From contig NC_049912.1 in NCBI RefSeq assembly GCF_001411555.2, forward strand, positions 25,119,722 to 25,183,721: a DNA stretch of 64,000 bases, read 5' to 3'. The notes beneath the pieces were generated by a model that saw only the letters and a program-made list of their open reading frames with translations, did not search any database and was not told the DNA's origin. Of the stretch, positions 48,772 to 60,400 are shown in pieces; the stretch's first letter is position 1; each line of letters starts with the position of its first letter. The translations under genes were made by a program, and so were the position numbers. Source of the DNA: Juglans regia. Its lineage: Eukaryota; Streptophyta; Magnoliopsida; Fagales; Juglandaceae.

Positions 48772-48930
48772 CTGCCTCGTTTATTTTTAAGATGAATTAA
48801 GATTAAGATTAAAATTTAAAATTAAATAAAATATTATTATAAAATATTATTTTAATATTATTTTTATTTTAAAATTTAAAAAAATTATAATAATCAGATA
48901 AGATAAAATAGATGAATTAAAAAGAGTTGC
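48772..48930. repeat. Degenerate Family A MITE copy
   Basis: Retains TAAAATATTATTATAAAATA, TTTTAATATTATTTTTATTT and AAATTTAAAAAAATTATAAT, and terminal CCTCGTTTATTT. It lies about 430 bp upstream of the KFB-like start codon. Confidence 0.5.
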
Positions 48931-49361
48931 AAAAACAAAGTAGCGCTGGTCTCACCCCCCAGTCCCCACTCATCCTCCAAGGAGAGAGACTACTTAGTAA
49001 GTTGTAAGTGTATATGCCTAATGCCCCAACCTAAAGGTCACAGTGCCCCGTCTCTCCTTCTCTCATAGTCCTTTACTAATATATATGCCTGTTCCTATCC
49101 TTAAGAATTCACTGCCTAATTGTCAATTGTTTTTGTGCCCATCCGTTTACATACAAAAACAACATTCACTCTGCAAGTTTACTAAAACTTATCCTCACTG
49201 TTTCCCTACCCTATTCTTCTTGTTAATGTATTTTTCAAACATCTTTTACTTCTTTGTGTATCTTGTTCTGCTTTAAATCTTTCTTCATCTTTTATAATAA
49301 TTCAAGCAAGTTTTGTGCAATTTTATTCGTTTTTGGAAGATATCATAGTATAGGACAGGCA

Positions 49362-50720
49362 ATGGGACAAGCAGAGAGTAGTACTGGGAAATTCAAGAAA
49401 CATGATCAGCAGCAGCAACAAGAGCAGTTGATTCCGGGCCTGCCTGATGTGATAGCCATGGATTGTTTGGTTAGAGTGCCCCACCAATTCCATTCCACCA
49501 TGACTTTAGTGTGCCAGAGTTGGCGAAGATTGCTCATGCATCCTTCATTCTACCAAGAAAGAAGCAGATCCGGCATGGCCGAGCATATGGTTTTCCTTAT
49601 TCAACCAGTTCCATGTCTCTCACCACCAAAAACAGAGTTCTCTGTGTCCAACAACAGGGAAGATGAGGTCGATGCAAAGATCTCTAGCCCGCTTCTAACT
49701 CAATATGGCCTGAGCATCTACAACGCCACCAATCAGACTTGGCGCCGGATGATGATGAGGCAGCCTGGTGGCGGATATATTGGAATCCCCATGTTCTGCC
49801 AGTGCGTGGCACTTCCCGCATCTGGGAAGCTCCTGCTCTTGGGTGGCTGGGACCCCAACACCTTAGAACCGGTGCCTGATGTGTATGTCCTGGATTTGAT
49901 CGGCTGTTCCCGGTGGAGACGTGCAGCCCCCATGTCAGTGGCACGCTCTTTCTTTGCATGTGGAATCGTGGGGCAATCGACGGTTTACGTGGCGGGGGGG
50001 CACGACAACCTGAAGAATGCGCTGCGATCGGCAGAAGTATATGATGCAGATGCGGACAAGTGGAGGACGCTGCCACCCATGGCAGAGGAGAGGGACGAGT
50101 GCCAGGGTCTCTCCTGGGAGGGGGATTCCAGGTTCTGGGTCGTCAGTGGGTACAGCACAGATAGCCAAGGACGATTCAGGTCGGATGCCGAGTGCTACGA
50201 CCCAGTTACGGGATCTTGGTCAAGAATCGATGGGGTCTGGCCATATTCGAGTCTCAGTCCCAGAGGTCTCACCGCAAATGTCACCATCACCAACGAGAAC
50301 AACACCAGCGGCCACCAATACCAGTGGTGGTGGTTCTTGGGAAGCCAACAACAGCCCCAAGATAATGTGGGGGTAAAGGATCAAACGGATAACTGCAATA
50401 ACCTCATCTGGAAGGTGGTGAATTCCGTTCAGCTTCCCAGTGAGATAAATGGAACAACATCAGTACTCTGTGTCATCAACGCTCTTGGACTCACTCAAGA
50501 TCAATGCTTTATGAACAGTCGCAATCAGCAGAGGCAGCGGATATTTTTTATGAGCAGTGGTGGCGCTGGCGGTAGAGGAACATCGTCATCATCACTAACA
50601 TGCGGTGAATGCAAACGTGAAGGGGAAGGAGCATACATCTTGACCACCAAGTGGAATCATATCTGTACGTCTCATGCATTTTCAGGGTTCCCTCATTCAG
50701 CTTCATGCCTAGTTATCTGA
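49362..50720 (+). CDS. F-box/kelch-repeat protein, KFB39/KFB50 type
   Basis: Substrate adaptor of SCF ubiquitin ligases. Arabidopsis relatives (KFB01, KFB20, KFB39, KFB50) bind phenylalanine ammonia-lyase and direct its degradation, limiting phenylpropanoid synthesis. A single exon of 452 residues. Seen: a Gln-rich N-terminus (residues 16-22), the F-box LIPGLPDVIAMDCLVRVP with VCQSWRRLL and PSFYQER (about 23-67), then kelch repeats with double glycines: GKLLLLGGWDP (156-165), VYVAGGHDN with AEVYD and W (208-234), and FWVVSGYS with AECYD and W (258-286). A low-complexity segment follows (about 308-345), and the C-terminus FSGFPHSAS is family-typical. I chose the ATG at 49362; the frame is open upstream, but homologs begin shortly before the F-box. 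PAL as substrate is inference. Confidence 0.92.
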   Translation: MGQAESSTGKFKKHDQQQQQEQLIPGLPDVIAMDCLVRVPHQFHSTMTLVCQSWRRLLMHPSFYQERSRSGMAEHMVFLIQPVPCLSPPKTEFSVSNNREDEVDAKISSPLLTQYGLSIYNATNQTWRRMMMRQPGGGYIGIPMFCQCVALPASGKLLLLGGWDPNTLEPVPDVYVLDLIGCSRWRRAAPMSVARSFFACGIVGQSTVYVAGGHDNLKNALRSAEVYDADADKWRTLPPMAEERDECQGLSWEGDSRFWVVSGYSTDSQGRFRSDAECYDPVTGSWSRIDGVWPYSSLSPRGLTANVTITNENNTSGHQYQWWWFLGSQQQPQDNVGVKDQTDNCNNLIWKVVNSVQLPSEINGTTSVLCVINALGLTQDQCFMNSRNQQRQRIFFMSSGGAGGRGTSSSSLTCGECKREGEGAYILTTKWNHICTSHAFSGFPHSASCLVI

Positions 50721-51224
50721 ATTTTTTTTTTTAGTCAGTTGTAATTTTCTATTCAGTTGGCTATGACTATGAGCCTATGATAACATCGGGAAGAAAATAT
50801 TTCCACGAATTGTTACTCAAATTTGAGTATTTCAAATGTGAAATAAATATATTGAGTATTGCTATATATTATCCCGCCTAGTCATTCCCTCATTTTGCTT
50901 TATTCATGCGGTACTGCGAGATTTATTAAAAAGAATAAAAATTATATTTAAAATAAAATTACGTTAAAAAATGTAAAAAGATGAAAATTAAAAATTTTAA
51001 AATAACTATATGTTTGTAATTTAAATTATTTTAATAAGCCACGTGGTCACATCAATGAGATAAAATGAGGTATAACTGAAATAGCATTTCTCAAATATAT
51101 TTTGTAAATATTCCAAACAGACTTATATTTATCTCTCTCCAATTTGAAGCCTTCGAATTCGAACAGTAATTTGAAACGAACGACCTTAATCCGTAACATG
51201 TTTTTGGTAAAACGAGCTACGATG

Positions 51225-51436
51225 TTGACTTTTCGTTTGTTTTGAGAAAAATTTCATGTAATTATTATAATTTTTTTAATTTTTAATACAAAATAAAATA
51301 AATAATTCAACTTTTTCAAATCATAAAATAAAAATAATATTAAAAAATATATTCTAACAATACTTTATTCAATTTTTTAATTTTAATATCAACTCATCTC
51401 ATCTCATCTCATATTATCTCTAAAAATAAACGAACC
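51225..51436. repeat. Family A MITE copy
   Basis: Starts CTTTTCGTTTGTTTTGAGAA and ends ATAAACGAACCGTTTT. The interior has AATAATTCAACTTTTTCAAA and ends in repeated CATCTCATCT. Confidence 0.75.
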
Positions 51437-53112
51437 GTTTTATCCCATGAATCACATATATATGGGAAGAGACTGAGCCATAAAACAAACTATATATCTA
51501 GGATCACTTTTATAATTGAATCTGATGCTTTAAATTATAAAGTTTCTAAGTGCCCATATTTCAGACTAGTCGAGCTAGTTACTAAGGTAAATTTCATAGG
51601 GCAAGCCACCAAGTGCCCAAACAGTTGCATGCAAAGCGGTTCAAAATTCCTACACTACAAAGAAGCAAAACCCAAGTAACATTAATAGGCAATAGCATAC
51701 TCATTCGGCTCCAACCACCTCTCTATGTAGGATGGGAGGAAGGGCAGGTGGTGAAAGAACAGCATGCATGATGGTCTTTGACCTTGGAGAATATGGTCTG
51801 TTTGCTACCACTAGATCCTAACAAACAAATTATTTACAGATTTTCTCCTTTTATGTACATGTGTCCCCGCTTAACCATCTAACCAAGCAGATACCAGATA
51901 AAATCATTTATCTCATATGTTTTTTTTTTTTCCCTCAAGGTAAGCATAACATAAATTAACTAAGTGGTTACAAAGATATAAGATTCAATAAGGCGGTAGT
52001 CCCCAACAATCATCCCAAAACATACAAAAGCAACATCAGAGAAAATAAAGAAGCGGGATCTGGAGTCAAAAGTTTGACTCCCACCCATTTACCACTAAGG
52101 GAAAGCTACTTAAAGCGGTTTTAAGCATAATAACAAGCTTATCCTAGACCATTGGTATTTTCGAGGTTCTGTTTTCGACTTCATTGGCTATCACATTAAG
52201 TCTAGTAGCATTTCTTCATTTCATTGACCCACTAAATTTTCATTGACAGTGTCCCCCTTCAATCTTTCCTCAATAAGCTCAAACAGAATTCAGAAAGGAG
52301 GGGGGGAGCAGGGAGGGTTAAGAACAGTTTTTGGAGTAATTTATTTTTAAGTACTTGATCGATGCTCAACTTTCAATTTACTAATTCATCCATGATTGTC
52401 CGGATACAATATGTAATTACCACGTATATAGCAGCATATAGATAGGAAGTAATCAATTCAGAGAGTAAATTATACTGGCTTGCGAATCAAGGTCGAAAGC
52501 TTTTGAGAACTTGCTGCTGCTGGATCCAGGCTCTGAGCAAACAGTGGTGGACTTCTATTGTGGTATCAGTTAAACTTTTAGAAGAACATTTTGTAGCAAC
52601 AGCCCCTTTACAAAACCGTTCATTATCCAGTAACAAAGCAGCTAGCATAGAGTAGTGTGCTTAGCTCATATAATAAGCAACCCAGAATTTAAGTTTTGCC
52701 CTGCAATTCTGATGTAAAGATAGCAATAAGTTCTAAACAGAAACCAGAATGTCAGAGTAGCAAATCATTGTGCTTTCAGAGTGGCAAAACTGATGAGAGA
52801 GTGCAAGAATTTGGAACAAGTGAAATCAAGGTTGAAGGTTGTATACGTAAATCAATAGAATACAACCTTTGTTCATATCCTGGTCTCTTGTCATTCAGAC
52901 ATCTTCATCGTGATATGCATAAACTTCTCGAAAGATTTCATAAATTCAAGATGTTCCAAAGAGGAGGATCCTTCCTCGTTTTCATTTGGAAATTTTTCGT
53001 TTTTAGAAGTAAACAAGAATCTCTCCTTATCTTTAAATGATTTGGAGAACCTTAATCCGAACAAGATGGAGTTCACTTGAATAAGTTCCTCGCCATTCAT
53101 GATCTCAACCTA

Positions 53113-53324
53113 AAGACTAAAGCTTCGTTTGGTTTCCAAATTCATCTCAACTCATCTCAACTCATCATTACAATTTTTTCAAATCTCAATACAAAATATA
53201 ATAAATAATTCATCTTTTTCAAATTTCAAAATAATAATAATATTAAAAAATAATATTCTAATAATATTTTATCATCTCAACTCAACTCAACTCAACTCTC
53301 TTCAACATCCAAACACTACCTAAA
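53113..53324. repeat. Family A MITE copy, well preserved
   Basis: Starts AAGCTTCGTTTGGTTTCCAA, then repeated CATCTCAACTCATCTCAACT, AATAATTCATCTTTTTCAAA and ACTCAACTCAACTCAACTC, and ends CATCCAAACACTACC. Confidence 0.85.
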
Positions 53325-55414
53325 GTCGTATCCTTTTTCAAAATTTCATACAATGTATAGAGAGTTTGTACACCACCGCAGACATGACACCCCAGAACTC
53401 CAATAAAAAGAGCATGATTCCACATTGCAATTAGCATTGCAAGGATAATGGAATGATTAAGCAATGGTACATAGCAAAACTCATATTACCATGAATGTAG
53501 TAAGAAGAGTGCGAGAAAATAATTGTAAGGAAAATAAAAGAAGAGGAGGGCTTACGTGAATCGAATGAGAGACATTGTGGTTGATGATGTTTTTTGAATG
53601 AGTCTATGCTATACAAAAGTCTCATAGATCACTTAAAAATATGTAATTTTATTTTTTTGAATACTTTGTGGTTGATGATGCTTTTGAAATAAGTTTGTGC
53701 TATACAGAAGTCTTACACACTACTCAAAAAAATAAAATTACATATTTGTAAGTGGTGTACAAAAAATTGAGACTTATGCTTAGAAATTTTCTTTTGGGTT
53801 GGCGATAGTGCTGAAAGGTTATAATTGATTGTTAAAATGATCTTAATCTATTTCAAATCAATTATTGATAGAATCATTATTAATTTTTAATAAATAAAAT
53901 AAGTTAAATCAATATCAACATATTTTATACTTTTAAAAAATATTATTATCTATAAATTAAGTCACGATGTAGCAGTTAGCATCACCCGTTGCCGACACAA
54001 ACAAACGAGTCTGTCTACGTACGTAACTGCCCCCATTTGGGGGCTGCCTACTCACTCCTGGACATTTTTGACATTTGATTACGAATTTATTTAAATTACA
54101 ATAATGCCCCTACATCTGTTTTTTTTTTTTTTTTTTTTTCCACAAATTTGTAATATGTAATATACGGTAATTCGAGGAGCCAAGTCCCTCCACAACTCAA
54201 CTTGTATGAACTTCTGAATTAAGAATATTGCAGAAATAAATACAAGTACAAAGTAACTGAAATGGACTCCACGAGCACGAACCATAGTGGCCCATCGTGA
54301 CCCACGTGACACTGATAACTCTCCAATTGGCTCAGTGTAATACAACTGCAACCCAGCTCGCTACTTGAACATAAAAGACGAAAATAACTTTGGAGTTTGG
54401 ACAATATAATTAAATACACAATACATAAATATCCTAAACAAACCCTAGATTCAGACATCACCCTACAAACGGACCCATTTTTATTAGTTTTGGCTATTTA
54501 AGTTATTTGCCGAAAAATCATTTCAACACGCCATGCGGTCTTACACATGCTACATATAGTAAAAAAGTAATTTGGAACCACCTTTATTTTTTTGTCATAC
54601 TATACTATACACACCACGTAAATAAAATCAGAGCCCAATATTCGGGCTTAGCCCACCAAGTTAGTAGCTAGGGAGAGGCATGAGGTGTTAGGGGAGTCAG
54701 AAAGTGAGGCATGAGGCTGTCAGAAGGCTCAGGGGAGTCAGGAGGCGCGGAGACTTGGCCTTACCTGCAGGTAATTTCCTTCAATCTATCTTTCAATCCT
54801 GCAGGTAAGTTGAGGCTGTCATTAAAAAAATGATCTTCTTCTTCTTCCTCAACAGTCGGCTCCTTCGATCTCAAAACAAGCGCTCCAACAAAGGCCTTTT
54901 CTTCCATAAATTTATATTCAACATTATTATTATACAGTAAAATATAAAAAATTATAAAAGATTATAAACAATAATATTATGGTTAGTTTCTCTTCTCTAA
55001 ATCTCTATAGATATAAGTATGATATCGAACCACGTAAATCTTGATGTCGTCTTTTTTTACTTTCTCTATACTTATTTTTCATTCACCATTATGAATATAC
55101 ATACCGTTACTGTATAGCTACACCAAAACATTGTTGGGAGCTCCATACAATATCAATTGAGGCCCAAGTCGCCTTAATGGCCGGGAATGACTATTTTCTC
55201 CTTCCTGCTTGTAGAACGATTTTTACAGCATCAACAAATTGAATAAAAAGTATCGATTACTTCTAACAAATATCATTTTTACTAATTCTTTAAATAAAAA
55301 AAAAATATTGTTGATGATTTCATTAACCCTTTGAACCAATAGTTGAATTATTATAATTCATATAATCACAATTTATCCTTTTAAATCTTGGCATGAGTCA
55401 AATGCTACTTATTT

Positions 55415-55552
55415 TTTTCACACACTACATACTACATTTTTTTAAAAATTTTATTCATCTTAAACTAATTGAATTATTTTACTCATAATCTATATACCAC
55501 ATATTTGATAAGAGAAAAAAAAATATATAGTATGTGGTGTATAAAAATGATG
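55415..55552. repeat. Family D MITE copy
   Basis: The left end TTTTCACACACTACATACTA is mirrored by TAGTATGTGGTGTATAAAAA at right, with an AAACTAATTGAATTATTTTA core. Confidence 0.6.
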
Positions 55553-55814
55553 AATATAATTTTTCTTTATCTTTTTGTTAATAATCTAAGAAAGATTCAA
55601 ACTATTTCAGACTTATATTTTTAAATGACTAGTTAATAATATAATTTGAGTTATTTAAAATCATTATGATACCTATGATACATAAAATTTTATTTTTGTC
55701 AAGTAACATAAGATAACATAAACCAAATTTCTATCTCGCATAGCATAGAGGATATCATACAACCTACATGCAATCTTCCCCTCTTTCAAGTAAAGTAATA
55801 ATTTGGGTGAATGG

Positions 55815-55915
55815 CTAACGGGGTGTGACCTGATAGCACAAGACTCACATATTTAAAATAGAGATTATGGATTCGACCCTCCTTTTCCAAATGTTCAAAA
55901 AAAAAAAAAAAAAAT
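55815..55915 (+). mobile_element. tRNA-like SINE copy with A tail
   Basis: Contains GTGACCTGATAGCACAAGAC, GAGATTATGGATTCGACCCT and a run of about 18 A. It corresponds base for base in order to the copy at 11740-11832. ATTCGACCC resembles a pol III B box. Confidence 0.55.
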
Positions 55916-56424
55916 CTTGGGTCAATGAGTACGAGTTAAAAATTTCATCTAAACATAATTCTATTAATTCTCGATAGTGTATGGATGCAATGTTTAAGAT
56001 GGACTAAAATTATAATACGATCTCAACACAATAATACTAATAAATCCATGGACAACATAAATTTTATAGTCCAGTAACATCCATATTTGGTATCATGAAA
56101 AAAAATATATATATATATTTTGTATATTTTGAATTTTATTATTTTTCCTTATGGTGATAACACTTTTTAAAATATCAAAACCTAAATTATTTTAGATTTT
56201 TTCAAAATTTTGTCCGAGTTTGATGATCTAACGTGTGTGTGAGAGACCTATAAAATAGACTATACAATATTTATTACTTTATATATAAATAATTTGGACA
56301 ACATTAGTTGAATAATAAATAATATAAAATATATTTCATGTGTCTTCTTTCTCACTCGAGATTTTCAAATTTGGAGAATAATTTTTTGAGAAATGACAAG
56401 GGTAATTCACAAACTTAATATTAT

Positions 56425-56636
56425 TAGGGTTCGTTTGGATTTAGATAATGTTTTATCTTATATCGTCTCATCATTATAATTTTTTTAAAATTTTATACAA
56501 AATATAATAAATAAATCAATTTTTTAAATTCCAATTAAACTTTTTTAAATCTTAAAATAATAATAATATTAAAAAATTATATTTTATTTAACTTTCATCT
56601 AAAATCATCTTATCTCATATTACTATTTAAACCATC
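56425..56636. repeat. Family A MITE copy
   Basis: Starts TAGGGTTCGTTTGGATTTAG and ends ATTACTATTTAAACCATC. The interior has AAATAAATCAATTTTTTAAA and AATAATAATATTAAAAAAT. Confidence 0.7.
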
Positions 56637-56742
56637 ATAATATAATACATTAGATTCTAAATATAATTTTATTATAAAATAAAGATAATATATTATATAA
56701 AATCATATCAATTTATATAATTATTTTTTATGAGATACCTTT
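56636..56742. repeat. Partial Family B MITE copy
   Basis: Contains CATTAGATTCTAAATATAA, then AAAATCATATCAATTTATAT and AATTATTTTTTATGAGA, the right-arm pattern of Family B. It abuts the Family A copy. Confidence 0.4.
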
Positions 56743-56989
56743 TACTTCTGTAGGATATTTTTTCCGAAGAATCTAACCAAGGGAGATCACAGTAGTATAA
56801 AAGTTATAACAGCAAAACTTGTAGTTAGTTCTATGGTTCCAACTTCCGTAACGCATTTGTGCTCGTTTGACATTTGTTCGTTATGGGTAAAAGAAAAAAA
56901 GAAAAAGAAAATACATAAATACGAGCAAACGGGCAAAAAAAATAAACGAGCGCGCCTAGGTTTTTGTAAGAGTAAATCTGTGTGGGATT

Positions 56990-57430
56990 AGGTCGGGCGC
57001 TGGTGGAGACTGCCGTGCCACACTGGTCGCGGTTAGCGGATTCCTTGTCTCCGGTGAGCCTCAAACACTCCCTACTACTTCCCATTTCTTATTTTTCTTC
57101 TTCTTCTTCTCCTGGTGCTGCTACTATGGTCGAATTACCAACCAAGCATGAAATCCACTCTTATTCTACGGTTCATTCTCTTCGTATTTCCATTCCGGGG
57201 CTTTGATGCCGTGAAATTAGGTCTTAAGCAGGCTTCTACTGCCTCTTATTTATTTTCAACCTGGCATATCTTGACGGTCCTGCTCTGAGTTTTCTTCGTC
57301 GATTCTATGAGCACATTTCTTTATCTGTTTCTATTTTCCAGGTAAAACATAGTACTTCCAGATGTTTGACTTTCCCTATCTATTTTGTAGGCCTTTGTTT
57401 TCTCGGGTTTCATGCGGTTTCGTTGCTATT
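56990..57430 (+). promoter_or_regulatory. Probable leader of the ASHH3-like gene
   Basis: A GC-richer patch (about 56984-57060) fits a transcription start region. GTGAGC at 57053 after GTCTCCG and the acceptor-like TTTTGTAG ending about 57390 could bound an intron in the 5' leader. These are inferences from splice motifs only. Confidence 0.35.
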
Positions 57431-57437
57431 TGATTCC

Positions 57438-60400
57438 ATGCCTGCTACAAAGAAGGTTCTCTGAAGTTTGGATGCTTTGGCATTAATACTCTTTTTCTTA
57501 TCAATCATATTCTATGCCCCCGTTATGCTTTGCTATACCTCTGATGTACACACCAAAAAGAAAAAAAGGGGATTCTGACGTCTTCCTTTTTCTTTCCCTC
57601 CAATTGTGGTGTCTTTGCTAAAAACAAGTGTATGAATTGTGTGAGATCACATCCATTCTTCTATTTTCTTTTTCAAGTCTTTCTTGGCATCTTGCCTAAG
57701 TAGTGTTTATGAGTTTGTTTCATTCAGGTTTGTTTCAGGATACAATATTGTCTGTAATTGTAATTGAATTATATTTCTTGTTATTAAGTTCCTGCTTCTT
57801 GCCGTTCTGTTTATATCAGAATCTTGAGCATATTCACGTTGGAGGTGTATTCAACAATTTGATGAAGCAGATTGGAAATCCTGTTGATTTTGAACTTCCA
57901 GATTGGTTTAACAAATGGAAGCCGACGCCCTACACTTTTATAAAGCGCAGTATCCTTTTAAAATGTATTATCAAAATCTTGTCTATGTACACGTGCTATA
58001 CTTGTGTAAGTTGTTAATGTGAAGTTTATGAAGAGTTTTCATGACAAGTTTACTGACCAAATTGGTTGGGGCTCCAGCATATGTAGCATTGCTGCAATTT
58101 TAATCAGTTCTTTTGTCTATTAAGTCATCGTTTTTTTTTTGGGTCACACTCATTTATAGTTTATATGTATCACCAATTTGAATTGCCCAATTTCAGTCAT
58201 TTTTTGTTTGGCTCAGCTGAGACACCAGTTTGATTTGTAATTTAATATGTTCTGAAGTGTTTGGTTCTCTCTCTCTCTCTCATCTGTCTATTTAGCTTCT
58301 ATGGTTTCCTTTTTGTTGATATTGACAAATTCAAGATATATATCTCACAAAGAGGATTAAAAGACGCCTCGAGGATGATGGTATATTCTGTTCCTGCAGT
58401 GTTTCACCTGGATCTTCTAGTGTGTGTGGTAGAGATTGCCATTGTGGGTAAGGAATGTCTTGGTGAATCACAGTTTTATTGCCTTATATGTCTATAGTTT
58501 GAGTTGGTTACAGTTCTAATCAGATCATCATGTAATTATATTTCACTCTGAAACATCTGATGATTTTAACATTAAGCTTTTGTTTCAATGGATGAGCAGT
58601 TAAAGATTTATTTGAACAATATTGGTTCAAACATCAATGGTGTTCGAATTTCCTATTGTCTTCTTATTTTATCAAACGCAAGGTCACTCATGCATTTAGA
58701 CAGTATTCCGATTTATAATGCTGTTTTATGAGGACATTGTATGTGTCAGAGCCCACTTCTCGTGCGTGTGGCTGTGCCAACACTTACTTCATCTAAGCAC
58801 AGATTCTTGATACAATAAGGCCTTTCCATCTGATTATTTGACAATTTCTTCCTATAGGATGCTTCTCTCTAGTTGCTCCACTGGATGTAAATGTGGGAGT
58901 TCATGCCTTAACAAACCATTCCAGAACCGACCTGTGAAGAAGATGAAACTGGTGAAGGTATAAGTTCTGACTTCTCTTTGAGATTCTTCTATGCATGCAT
59001 TCTGTGCAGCTAATTTTTCTTTGTTGCCAATTATAGAAAACGAAAAAAAAAAAATAATTAAAAGGGAGGGTAGGAGATGCCTTCAAGGATAAAAAAGAAG
59101 CCTAAAAGCTATAGAACTGCAATCCCCAACAACCAAGCATTAAAAAGTTGAAATTCCATACGAATGTAATAGCCTAGGCACCATGTAGTCCCCAAATATT
59201 TGTCAAGGCAAAGAAGGGGCACTGCATTTGGAGAGATTGAGATATTTACCAGGTCTTCGCAAAATATTTGAGATAATTACCTGCCATCTTACCGGTTTGA
59301 CTGATTTCCATGAGATTTTTCTCTTTCTAAGAACTGAATCACTGAAAGCAAGTTGTATTTTTTTAATAAGTGAAAGCAAGTTGTAATTGAAAAATTAGTA
59401 ATTTAAAAAAAAAATTAAACAAGTAAGGTGAAAGTCAATCTGGTTCTGCTGTTTGAACTAATGGTTTTTGTTTTGTTTTGTTTTGTTTGAAGAGTGTCGG
59501 ATTTTTTTTTTTTGGCACCGGGTGTCCGAGAACAAAGTCCACTAACCCCGGGGGTGCACAAGAAGAGTGTTGGATTGTTATTATCAACTTTCTCCTGTTA
59601 GTCTATAGGGTTCATTTTTTTTTGATAAGTTAGTCTATAGGGTTCATTATGGCTATCGTTTCTATATTATTGGTTTGATAAAACTCTCTCTCCTTCGCAT
59701 ACACATGCACTTATGCAACACATAGCCAAACATTTTAATTGTTTTGATAAACATGCAAACATTTTTTTTTTCCATAATCAAAATTGAAGAGTGCCAAATA
59801 GTTATTATCAACTTTCTCATGTTCTGGAGTATTCGTTATGGCTATCAATTCTCATTATTGGTAAAGCTCTCTCTCTCTCTCTCAGAGACAGACACGCTAT
59901 GCTCGTGGTTGCACATGCACACACACAACACGCTGGCAGATATATTCAGTGTTTTTGATACTGTCATTCGAGTTGATTGATTGGTACTCCTTTATCTTCT
60001 ATTCTGAGAGTTCGTGTTTGTTTTGATTGATCTTATTTTTTATCATAACATTCTCACGTTGTCACTTTGAACACTCAAAATAAAATGAATTTGCATGTAA
60101 AAATACCTATTTAAATTAAGGCGTTGCTTGCAGACTGAGAAATGTGGTTCTGGAATAGTGGCAGATGAAGATATCAAACAAGGAGAGTTTGTGATAGAAT
60201 ATGTTGGAGAAGGTGGTCTCTTCACCATTTATGTCTATCATGCTCAGTTACTTTAGATGCTGATTCATTGATGCTGCTGCTTTATATGCAGTTATTGATG
60301 ACAAGACGTGTGAGGAAAGGCTTTGGAATATGAAACACCGTGGAGAGACAAACTTTTACTTGTGTGAAATTAATCGAGATATGGTAATTGATGCGACATA

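Larger units (their letters stand above)
38000..48900. other. Repeat-filled interval between MLO-like and KFB-like genes
   Basis: About 11 kb without a convincing conserved gene. It contains several Family A copies, a direct duplication (39635-40515 and 41675-42440), a Family D MITE (43070-43217), a TIR element with a GC-richer core and a short open frame (44427-45950), and a Helitron (47845-48337). Remaining sequence is AT-rich and unassigned. Confidence 0.6.
50750..56900. other. Intergenic region between KFB-like and ASHH3-like genes
   Basis: MITE copies lie at 51225-51436, 53113-53324, 55415-55552, 56425-56636 and 56636-56742. There is a SINE copy at 55815-55915, a poly-T tract of over 20 bases at about 54119-54140, and a short GC-richer patch with repeated GGGGAGTCAG at about 54660-54760. 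No conserved gene is recognised. In Arabidopsis an ATG4 gene occupies this position; I see none. Confidence 0.55.

Noticed and set aside
49684..50168. Long antisense frames (up to 130 codons) opposite the kelch domain
   Set aside because: They are shadows of the GC-richer KFB-like coding sequence. Low-complexity Ser/His/Pro content, no motif, and the plus frame is a recognised protein.
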